Source: Chloroflexota bacterium (GTDB lineage: Bacteria > Chloroflexota > Anaerolineae > Anaerolineales > UBA4823). From it: a stretch of 7,296 bases of DNA. The notes below the pieces were generated by a model, which had not been told where the DNA came from, did no database searches, and was given only the letters and a program-made list of their open reading frames with translations. Position numbers and translations under genes: made by a program. Below are positions 1-5,763 of this stretch, piece by piece. The first letter of the stretch is position 1. Each line of letters starts with the position of its first letter. Where the stretch lies: contig JAUWLJ010000103.1 of assembly GCA_030613705.1 (NCBI GenBank), forward strand, positions 1 through 7,296, read 5' to 3'.

Positions 1-31
1 ATAATTTTTTTGTACAGGGTGCAACCCCATT

Positions 32-70
32 AAGCGCGGTGTTAGAAAATAACCTGGCACTGCGCTTTTT
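32..70 (+). terminator. Rho-independent terminator of an upstream gene outside the window
   Basis: Bases 32-45 pair with 54-67 in an unbroken 14-bp stem that includes three G-U pairs. The GC core is 34-37 with 62-65, the loop is the 8 bases 46-53, and a run of five T (66-70) follows. The G-U pairs become C-A mismatches on the other strand, and no T run follows the stem there, so the signal reads on the + strand. It should end a transcript arriving from the left. No coding sequence can be recognised in bases 1-31. It also suggests that the gene at 107 starts a new transcription unit. Confidence 0.75.
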
Positions 71-105
71 GCTTATCCAGGTAAAATAAATGCCAGGTAC
101 TTATC
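52..105 (+). promoter_or_regulatory. Candidate promoter and repeated CCAGGTA elements before the imine-reductase gene
   Basis: A TAAAAT hexamer at 82-87 matches the -10 consensus at five of six positions; no convincing -35 is seen 16-18 bases upstream. CCAGGTA occurs twice in direct orientation (77-83 and 93-99), and CTTATC occurs twice (72-77 and 100-105), giving the order CTTATC-CCAGGTA, spacer, CCAGGTA-CTTATC with one shared base in the first pair. ACCTGGCA at 52-59 is the exact reverse complement of TGCCAGGT at 91-98. Such repeats around a -10 are compatible with an operator, but that is inference. The AGG at 95-97 is a weak ribosome-binding site nine bases before the ATG at 107. Confidence 0.3.
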
Positions 106-106
106 G

Positions 107-1096
107 ATGTTGATCCTATCAAAAGAAGAAGTCCGGCAAGCCCTACCCATGAGCGAGATGATCGCCGCCACAAAAGACGCCTTCGCAGCTTTATCCAGCG
201 GCAAGGCCGAGGTTCCGCTGCGCAGCCATTTAACCATATCGCCTCACGAAGGAACAAGTTTATTCATGCCAGCCTACCTGCAGCATGAGACTGGTGAGGC
301 GCTGGTAGTGAAGATCATCTCAATCTTTCCGCATAACTTAGACCGCGACCTGCCACTGATCCACGCTGCAGTTTTAGTTCTTGAAGCTGATACGGGTCGA
401 CCCCTGGCTTTGCTCGAAGGTGGCGCCCTGACCGCCATTCGCACTGGTGCTGTATCTGGCGCGGCCACAGATCTCCTGGCACGTCCTGACAGCCATGTTG
501 TGGGGATATTTGGTGCAGGAGTTCAAAGCTGCACTCAACTCGAGGCGGTCTGCAACACACGCCCGATTCAGAAGGTATTTATTTACGATCCCCAGGGTAA
601 TCTGGTCGCAGATTTCATACAGGAAATGGCTGGGCAGGGACCCATCCCCAACGACCTGCGTCCAGCTAAGGACCCACAAGAAGCCATCTCACAGGCTGAT
701 GTCATCTGCTGCGCCACCACCTCCACCACACCTGTTTTCAACGACCATTACTTGAAAGCTGGCGTCCATATCAATGGTGTCGGCTCCTATACACCAGAAA
801 TGCAGGAGATCCCTCCAGAAACAGTTCAGCGCGCCGCACTAATTGTCGACTCACGCCAGGCAGCACTGAGCGAAGCAGGAGATATCATCCAGCCGATCGA
901 GGCAGGACGCATCAAAGCGGGACATATCCAGGCAGAATTGGGTGAGATCGTACTGGGAGAAAAACCAGGACGGGTGGATGCAAAGCAGATTACACTCTTC
1001 AAATCGGTTGGGAATGCCGTACAGGATGCTGCTGCCGCCCAATTAGCCTTGCATAACGCCCAGAAGATGGGTCTTGGACAAAACATCCCGCTGTGA
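107..1096 (+). CDS. Ornithine cyclodeaminase/mu-crystallin family protein, probable NAD(P)H-dependent imine (ketimine) reductase
   Basis: The 329-residue product has normal family length and begins at the usual place ([15 protein letters not shown]). Family landmarks are K69 in VVKI, R112 in [13 protein letters not shown], a Rossmann dinucleotide site GIFGAGVQ (133-140) and the C-terminal [14 protein letters not shown] (298-311). Genuine ornithine cyclodeaminases carry an aspartate in a GGD-P-GKTE motif. The corresponding stretch here is [12 protein letters not shown] (223-234), as in alanine-dehydrogenase, ketimine-reductase and pyrroline-2-carboxylate-reductase members. The catalytic Asp is therefore absent, and reduction of a cyclic imine or a 2-oxo acid plus amine is more likely than ornithine deamination. 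The protein should be cytosolic and dimeric, as is usual for the family. Its stop overlaps the start of the FAD oxidoreductase gene by four bases, suggesting coupled translation and a shared substrate pathway. The exact substrate cannot be read from sequence. Confidence 0.88.
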   Translation: MLILSKEEVRQALPMSEMIAATKDAFAALSSGKAEVPLRSHLTISPHEGTSLFMPAYLQHETGEALVVKIISIFPHNLDRDLPLIHAAVLVLEADTGRPLALLEGGALTAIRTGAVSGAATDLLARPDSHVVGIFGAGVQSCTQLEAVCNTRPIQKVFIYDPQGNLVADFIQEMAGQGPIPNDLRPAKDPQEAISQADVICCATTSTTPVFNDHYLKAGVHINGVGSYTPEMQEIPPETVQRAALIVDSRQAALSEAGDIIQPIEAGRIKAGHIQAELGEIVLGEKPGRVDAKQITLFKSVGNAVQDAAAAQLALHNAQKMGLGQNIPL

Positions 1097-2316
1097 TTAT
1101 GGCGGAAGTGTTGCAGGTATCATTTGATACCTCTGCCAGAGGATTTAATCCCAGTATTGAAATGGACATACCAAGAACTACTGACATTGTCATCATCGGG
1201 GGAGGTGTGATGGGCGCCAGCATTGCCTACCACCTGGCAGCCCGTGGGGGTAAACATATTCTGCTTTTGGAGAAAGAGCAGTTTTTCGGGCAGGGTGCCA
1301 CCGGACGCTGCGCCGGTGGAGTTCGTTATCAATTTTCAACAGAGATCAATATCCGACTTTCAGCCATCAGTCTGCCGATGTTGGAGAGATTCGAGCGCGA
1401 GATTGGACAACCCATTGATTTCCGCCAGTGTGGCTATCTGATCCTGATCACCAATCAGAAAGACCTGGAACAATTTAAGCACAATATCCGGCTGCAGCAT
1501 CGTCTTGGAGTGCAGACCATCTGGCTGGATGGAGATGAAATTCGAGAGCGTCTGCCAATGATGACCCTGGAGGATGTCTTGGGCGGTACTTTTCATGCCG
1601 CAGATGGCCTGGTCGATCCAAACAGTGTAGTGATGGGTTATATCAATGCCACCAATCGCCTGGGAGCGACGACCCTGACTGATATTGAAGTGACCGGCAT
1701 CGAAATCCACGCTGGTAAAATCAAATCCGTTCACACCTCTGTGGGGGTGATATATACTCCGTTGGTAGTCAACGCTGCTGGACCCTGGTCGAGCTTAATC
1801 GGAGACATGGCTGGCGTCGAGATCCCCATCACCCCTCTGCGCAGACAAATGCTAACCACCACCCCATTACCCGAAATTCCCCCAGATTTCCCATTCGTGA
1901 TTGACTTCGCCCAAGCGCTTTATTTCCACCGCGAAGGGGAGGGATTGTTAACCGGCATGTCAAATCCCCAGGAAAAACCCGGATTTGATCAGGATGTCGA
2001 TAGCGCCTGGGAAATCACCCACCTTGAAGCCGCCTCCGCCCGTATGCCCTTATTGGAAAATGCGGGATTGCTATCCCATTGGGCGGGTCTTTATGAGAAC
2101 ACACCGGATGCCCATCCAATTTTTGGATCTACTCCCATAGCAGGGTTTTATATCTGCGCCGGATTCTCCGGGCATGGTTTTATGCATGGACCAGTGGCGG
2201 GGAAAATCATGAGTGAGATTATCCTGGATGGCCAGGCATCCAGTCTTGATGTTTCCACTCTCGAATTATCTCGTTTCGAAGGTGGCAGGTTGATCAAGGA
2301 ATATAATGTTGTATAA
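1093..2316 (+). CDS. FAD-dependent oxidoreductase, DAO/sarcosine oxidase beta-like
   Basis: The product is up to 407 residues. An N-terminal beta strand leads into a dinucleotide-binding motif GGGVMG (36-41), with an acidic strand end LLLEKE (57-62) expected to bind the FAD ribose. [14 protein letters not shown] (68-81) and the C-terminal [15 protein letters not shown] (356-370) are typical of the soluble sarcosine-oxidase-beta/glycine-oxidase/amino-acid dehydrogenase branch of the DAO fold. These enzymes oxidise secondary or primary amines of amino acids to imines with FAD. The start is uncertain. GTG at 1093 overlaps the upstream stop (GTGA), ATG 1099 is two codons later, and ATG 1162 lies just before the conserved domain; none has a well-spaced Shine-Dalgarno. 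No separate sarcosine-oxidase alpha, gamma or delta subunit gene is present, so it may act alone or pass electrons to another acceptor. Pairing with an imine reductase suggests proline-like or N-methyl amino acid metabolism, which is inference. Confidence 0.88.
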   Translation: MIMAEVLQVSFDTSARGFNPSIEMDIPRTTDIVIIGGGVMGASIAYHLAARGGKHILLLEKEQFFGQGATGRCAGGVRYQFSTEINIRLSAISLPMLERFEREIGQPIDFRQCGYLILITNQKDLEQFKHNIRLQHRLGVQTIWLDGDEIRERLPMMTLEDVLGGTFHAADGLVDPNSVVMGYINATNRLGATTLTDIEVTGIEIHAGKIKSVHTSVGVIYTPLVVNAAGPWSSLIGDMAGVEIPITPLRRQMLTTTPLPEIPPDFPFVIDFAQALYFHREGEGLLTGMSNPQEKPGFDQDVDSAWEITHLEAASARMPLLENAGLLSHWAGLYENTPDAHPIFGSTPIAGFYICAGFSGHGFMHGPVAGKIMSEIILDGQASSLDVSTLELSRFEGGRLIKEYNVV

Positions 2317-2317
2317 G
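2290..2317 (+). promoter_or_regulatory. Candidate promoter for cinA overlapping the oxidoreductase stop codon
   Basis: TTGATC (2290-2295, four of six to the -35 consensus) and TATAAG (2312-2317, five of six to the -10 consensus) are 16 bases apart. The -10 contains the TAA stop of the preceding gene (2314-2316). Predicted transcription start is near 2324, leaving a leader of about 38 bases before the cinA ATG. Confidence 0.35.
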
Positions 2318-2354
2318 ATTTATTTCACGGTTAGCTAGCATTCTTATGAACAAC
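2308..2354 (+). repeat. Imperfect inverted repeat between the oxidoreductase and cinA genes
   Basis: GTTGTATAAG (2308-2317) can pair with CTTAT (2343-2347) plus ACAAC (2350-2354), giving ten pairs interrupted by a two-base bulge; A2318-T2342 extends it by one pair, leaving a loop of about 23 bases. No T run follows, so it is not a standard terminator. The left arm contains the oxidoreductase stop and the candidate -10 of cinA. It could be a protein-binding palindrome or a leader hairpin; no function is shown. Confidence 0.35.
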
Positions 2355-2361
2355 AACCATT

Positions 2362-3504
2362 ATGCCTACTGCTGAGATCATCACCATCGGCACCGAAATT
2401 CTGCTCGGCGAAATCGTCGATACCAATACCCGGTATCTGTCTCGCAAGCTGCGCGAACAGGGTATCGATCTCTTCCGCCAGACACCTGTGGGAGATAATA
2501 TCAACCGTATTGCACAGGCGATCCAAAATAGCCTATCGAGCAGCGATATCATCATCACTACCGGTGGGCTCGGACCAACAGTTGACGATCCAACTCGTCA
2601 AGCTGTGGCTTTAGCTGTTGGAGTACAGACTGAATTCCGAGACGAACTCTGGGAACAGGTAAAGGAACGGTACCTGCGCTTTGGCCGCACTCCCACGGAA
2701 AATAACAAGCGGCAGGCTTATGTACCCCAAGGATCCATCGCGGTTGAAAATCCAGTCGGGACAGCACCAGCATTCATCGTTGAAACAGAGGATTGCGCTA
2801 TCATCGCCTTACCAGGCGTGCCGCGTGAGATGGAGCATCTCATGGACATCACGATCATCCCTTACCTGCGCCAGCGTTTGGATTTACACGCGGTGATCAA
2901 AGCACGGGTGATCCATACCGCTGGAGTCGGAGAATCTCAGATTGATAATGTGATCGGTGATTTGGAGCTGCTGGGTAACCCGACAGTCGGTCTTGCCGCT
3001 CATTCAGGCCGGGTGGATGTGCGTATCACTGCCAAGGCTGACTCTGAAGAAAACGCGCTAGCTATGATCCAGGAGATTGAAGAACAGTTGCGCCAGCGTC
3101 TGGGAGATTGGATTTTTGGGGCTGACCAGGAATCCCTTGAACAGGTTGCCCTCACCCACCTGGGATCAAAAGGATGGGAATTGGCTGTGGTTGAAGCCGG
3201 CTTGAACGGAGAGTTGATTCACCGGCTTGCCTCAACCAGCGGTCCTTTCTCCGGCGGTGAGGTGTTGACCAATCCATTAAATGCAGATTATCTCCTACAA
3301 ATTATCGAGAGCTATCGACAAGCCCATCAGGTTGATGTCGTCATGGGTGTTACGCTGCATCCCGGTGAAGAACAACAAATAATCTATCTGGCTGTGATCA
3401 CACCAGTTGGAGAGCAGCAGATACCTCTTTCCTACGGTGGCCCTCCAGGATACGCTGTTACCTGGGCAGTTAACCAGAGTCTGGATTTAATCCGCAAATT
3501 GTAA
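2362..3504 (+). CDS. cinA: CinA family protein with a degenerate C-terminal deamidase domain
   Basis: The N-terminal domain (about 1-170) is a clear MoCF/molybdopterin-binding-like CinA domain: IITIGTEILLGEIVDTNTRYL (6-26), TTGGLGPTVDD (66-76) and ALPGVPREM (149-157). In characterised homologues this domain hydrolyses nucleotide pyrophosphates such as ADP-ribose. A middle region (about 180-250) matches the usual CinA linker domain. The C-terminal domain (about 256-380) aligns with the PncC-type NMN deamidase, but the signature AESCTGG is replaced by VEAGLNG (277-283). The serine nucleophile position is therefore alanine (A279). The later arginine-containing end motif is also replaced by a glycine/proline stretch near 359-363. 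NMN deamidase activity is therefore unlikely, while pyrophosphatase activity may remain. At 380 residues it is slightly short for full CinA. The ATG has no visible Shine-Dalgarno; the preceding bases are A/C-rich. Despite the historical name, a role in competence should not be assumed. Confidence 0.9.
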   Translation: MPTAEIITIGTEILLGEIVDTNTRYLSRKLREQGIDLFRQTPVGDNINRIAQAIQNSLSSSDIIITTGGLGPTVDDPTRQAVALAVGVQTEFRDELWEQVKERYLRFGRTPTENNKRQAYVPQGSIAVENPVGTAPAFIVETEDCAIIALPGVPREMEHLMDITIIPYLRQRLDLHAVIKARVIHTAGVGESQIDNVIGDLELLGNPTVGLAAHSGRVDVRITAKADSEENALAMIQEIEEQLRQRLGDWIFGADQESLEQVALTHLGSKGWELAVVEAGLNGELIHRLASTSGPFSGGEVLTNPLNADYLLQIIESYRQAHQVDVVMGVTLHPGEEQQIIYLAVITPVGEQQIPLSYGGPPGYAVTWAVNQSLDLIRKL

Positions 3505-3527
3505 GTAGATAATTTGGCAAATATAAC
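3499..3527 (+). promoter_or_regulatory. Candidate promoter for the deaminase-CYTH gene
   Basis: TTGTAA (3499-3504, four of six to the -35 consensus) and TATAAC (3522-3527, five of six to the -10 consensus) are separated by exactly 17 bases. The -35 contains the cinA stop codon TAA (3502-3504). Predicted start of transcription is about 3533-3535. Confidence 0.45.
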
Positions 3528-3532
3528 AAGGA

Positions 3533-3574
3533 ATGGATTTTCTTCTCGTTTGTGAGAGAAAGGTTACGAAATGA
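3533..3574 (+). CDS. Possible 13-codon upstream ORF ending on the deaminase-CYTH start codon
   Basis: ATG at 3533 opens a reading frame encoding MDFLLVCERKVTK that stops with TGA at 3572-3574, overlapping the ATG of the next gene as ATGA. The ATG falls at the predicted transcription start of the candidate promoter at 3499-3527, so it could be read from the 5' end without a Shine-Dalgarno. AAGGA (3528-3532) directly abuts it, too close for ordinary use. It might couple translation to the large gene. A frame this short can arise by chance and nothing else supports it. Confidence 0.2.
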   Translation: MDFLLVCERKVTK

Positions 3575-5550
3575 CTGAAAGCGCAGATTATTTATTAACC
3601 AATGCCATCGTTCTGACTATGGATGAGGAATTGAACCAGTATGATCCCGGAGCTGTAGCCATATCTAGGGAGACAATCCTGGCAGTCGGTCCTGACAAAG
3701 AGATCCGTCAGTCTTTTACTGCGAAAGAAATTATCGACTGCGAGGGGAATGTGGTCATGCCGGGATTGATCAACGCCCATACCCACGTCCCGATGACTCT
3801 CCTGCGGGGACTAGCTGATGACCTTCGCCTGGATGTATGGCTGATGGGGTACATGATGCCGGTGGAAAGGGAGTTCGTCTCCCCAGAATTTGTGCGCTTA
3901 GGCACACAGATGGCCTGTGTGGAGCTGATTCGTAATGGTGTCACCTGCTTTGCTGACATGTATTATTTCGAAGAGCAGGTCGCACAGGCTACCTCGGAAG
4001 CCGGTCTGCGCGCATTATGTTCTCAAACCGTGCTCAAATTCCCGACTCCAGATGCCCAATCCTATGAAGAATCGCTTACCGCTGCCCGTGAATTCATCCA
4101 GCGCTGGAAAGATCACCCTTTGATCGTGCCTTCCGTCGCTCCACACTCACCTTATACCTGCACGGAGGATATTTTACGCGCAGCAGCTGAACTGGCAGTC
4201 GAGTATGACATTCCACTTCACACCCATCTAGCGGAGACAGAATCGGAAGTTGAAATCTCGCGCGCCGAGAATGGGATGCCAGTTATTCCGTATGTGAAAA
4301 AGAACAACCTTTTTGATGCCAAGGTTTTGGCAGCCCACTGTGTACACATCGACGAGGGCGAAATGCATACTCTGCACCACCACGGCGCGGGTGTCGCTCA
4401 TTGCCCTTCGTCTAATCTCAAGCTCGCTTCTGGAGCTGCCCCAGTGAGTAAAATGTTGGAGTTGGGTTTGAATGTGGGTATCGGAACGGATGGTCCGGCA
4501 TCCAACAACGACCTGGATATGTTTGAAGAGATCCGTTTGGCTGCATTGCTGGCGAAAGGGATCACCGGAGACCCTACAACGGTCCCAGCAGCAACCGCCC
4601 TTTCTATGGCCACCCGCTTAGGTGCCAGGGCAATGTACATGGAAGATTTGATCGGCACCCTTGACCCAGGGAAACGGGCTGATTTGATCATTGTTGATAT
4701 TTCAACCCTTCACAACACACCTCGTTTCCATCGCAATGAGACGAATATTTATTCCCAATTGGTATATTCAGCAAAATCTACCGATGTTAAATCTGTGATG
4801 GTTAATGGACGCTGGCTGATGCGCGATCAAGTATTGACAACGCTCGATCATGCCGATTTGATCCTCCAGGCAAATGAGTATGCCCACCGCATAGATGCTT
4901 TCCTGGTAGAACGGGAAAAATCGGTCTTATCCAAGTTAGTGGCCATTGGTGGAGCGATGGAAGGGGAGAGCTTTGAGGTCCAGGTAAAAGTACGCATCCC
5001 TGATCCAAATCCAGTACTGGCTACCATCAATGGGCCAGGGTTAGAGATTCTATATTCGCGCCACTACCATGAATATGATGTTTATTTCATGTTTGCTGAT
5101 CCAACTCAGGGGATTTTACGCTATCGTGAAGATGAATATATCGACGAAAACGACGAGATCACCAATGTTCGCTACAGGTTGACAATGATCGGGCCAACCC
5201 GCGAGGCGCAATATGAGAGCGATGTCCTGCTTTCACGCAGTCGTTATATCGCTCCCGCCACGCATAGCTTGCGCTTCTACCGGGAGTATTTCAATCCTTC
5301 AAAAGAGGTAGTGATCGAGAAACACCGCCTGCGTTGGCGGGTTCTATTCCAGGGTACAGAGTTTTATATCAACCTTGATCGGGTTGATGAACCGCAGCTC
5401 GGGCACTTCCTGGAAATCAAGAGCCGCACCTGGAGCCGTCGAGACGCAGAACACAAAGCCATTGTGGCTAGAGATCTGATGGAATACCTGAGTGACTCCT
5501 CCCAGGATACGCTTACTCAAGATTATGTCGAGATCGTAACGAAGTCATAA
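3571..5550 (+). CDS. mtaD: MTA/SAH deaminase-type amidohydrolase fused to a C-terminal CYTH domain
   Basis: Residues 1 to about 445 form a complete amidohydrolase of the 5'-methylthioadenosine/S-adenosylhomocysteine deaminase type, which hydrolyses the adenine amino group to give the inosine analogue. Visible landmarks are the metal site H70/H72 (NAHTH), E99, H192 (PHSPY), H219 and E222 (HTHLAE), H256 (AAHCVH), D307 (GTDGPASNN) and a closing beta segment around 365-416. This alone equals the usual family length. Residues about 466-640 add a CYTH-like triphosphate-tunnel domain: an ExExK-like strand (469-473), DVYF (503-506), LRYR (516-519), LTMIGP (537-542), R544 and E549, EKHR (583-586), LDRV (602-605) and GHFLEIK (611-617). 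Several CYTH charged residues are substituted, so this half may bind rather than convert a ligand. AAAGG (3559-3563) lies seven bases before the ATG. No signal peptide is seen. The deaminase call is firm at family level; the exact nucleoside is not, and the symbol is provisional. Confidence 0.88.
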   Translation: MTESADYLLTNAIVLTMDEELNQYDPGAVAISRETILAVGPDKEIRQSFTAKEIIDCEGNVVMPGLINAHTHVPMTLLRGLADDLRLDVWLMGYMMPVEREFVSPEFVRLGTQMACVELIRNGVTCFADMYYFEEQVAQATSEAGLRALCSQTVLKFPTPDAQSYEESLTAAREFIQRWKDHPLIVPSVAPHSPYTCTEDILRAAAELAVEYDIPLHTHLAETESEVEISRAENGMPVIPYVKKNNLFDAKVLAAHCVHIDEGEMHTLHHHGAGVAHCPSSNLKLASGAAPVSKMLELGLNVGIGTDGPASNNDLDMFEEIRLAALLAKGITGDPTTVPAATALSMATRLGARAMYMEDLIGTLDPGKRADLIIVDISTLHNTPRFHRNETNIYSQLVYSAKSTDVKSVMVNGRWLMRDQVLTTLDHADLILQANEYAHRIDAFLVEREKSVLSKLVAIGGAMEGESFEVQVKVRIPDPNPVLATINGPGLEILYSRHYHEYDVYFMFADPTQGILRYREDEYIDENDEITNVRYRLTMIGPTREAQYESDVLLSRSRYIAPATHSLRFYREYFNPSKEVVIEKHRLRWRVLFQGTEFYINLDRVDEPQLGHFLEIKSRTWSRRDAEHKAIVARDLMEYLSDSSQDTLTQDYVEIVTKS

Positions 5551-5663
5551 ATATCTTTTCTATCTAAGTATATTCTTGAACATGCTATCTAATTCCGGCC
5601 CAACGCCTACATTCGCGATAAAATCCCAGGATTCTTACCCGGAAACTTAATAGTAGATCCTAT

Positions 5664-5728
5664 GTGGGTTGAATTGCGGTTATAAGTGATTTAACCTGAT
5701 AACCCACCAGTCCCCAGGCGGGTTAAAT
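5664..5728 (+). promoter_or_regulatory. Cluster of GGGTTAAAT-like direct and inverted repeats upstream of the phosphatase gene
   Basis: Four related elements occur in 65 bases: GTGGGTTGAATT (5664-5675, forward), ATTTAACC (5689-5696, inverted), TAACCCACC (5700-5708, inverted) and GCGGGTTAAATT (5718-5729, forward). The first and last agree at 10 of 12 positions. Perfect pairings are possible between 5689-5696 and 5721-5728 (8 bp), between 5664-5670 and 5701-5707 (7 bp), and between 5700-5705 and 5720-5725 (6 bp). Several of these exclude one another. The cluster ends about 23 bases before the candidate -10, which fits operator sites for a repressor or activator. If transcribed from further upstream it could instead form alternative RNA structures. 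Confidence 0.4.
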
Positions 5729-5751
5729 TTAATTCCACAACTGATGAATGA

Positions 5752-5757
5752 TATACT
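5752..5757 (+). promoter_or_regulatory. Candidate -10 element for a leaderless phosphatase mRNA
   Basis: TATACT matches the -10 consensus at five of six positions and sits six bases before the ATG at 5764, so transcription should begin at or next to the start codon. TTAATT (5729-5734) lies 17 bases upstream and is a poor -35 (three of six). No Shine-Dalgarno is present between 5740 and 5763. Confidence 0.45.
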
Positions 5758-5763
5758 GACCAG

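Noticed and set aside
447..755. A 102-codon open frame on the plus strand
   Set aside because: It is out of frame within the mu-crystallin family gene, ends in a low-complexity proline/serine stretch, and has no family match I can recognise.
1360..1734. A 124-codon open frame on the minus strand
   Set aside because: It lies wholly inside the well-supported FAD oxidoreductase gene, shows no recognisable domain, and is best explained as an antisense shadow.
2302..2307. A perfect TATAAT -10 hexamer
   Set aside because: No acceptable -35 lies 15-19 bases upstream; the overlapping TATAAG at 2312 with TTGATC at 2290 is better spaced.
3543..3560. TTCTC/GAGAA hairpin touching the ribosome-binding site of the deaminase-CYTH gene
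   Set aside because: Five weak pairs around an eight-base loop are too unstable to argue for regulation of translation.
3571..5550. The two-domain protein as an artefact of a missed stop or frameshift
   Set aside because: Both halves are in the same uninterrupted frame with similar base composition, and no internal start with a ribosome-binding site is evident near 4960; sequencing of relatives is still the real test.
5560..5592. Direct repeat CTATCTAA at 5560-5567 and 5585-5592
   Set aside because: Two 8-base copies in an AT-rich gap can arise by chance, and neither is placed near a promoter or start codon.
5593..5644. Inverted repeat TTCCGG/CCGGAA as a terminator for the deaminase-CYTH gene
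   Set aside because: The stem is only six pairs with a 40-base loop and no T run follows, so it does not resemble an intrinsic terminator.
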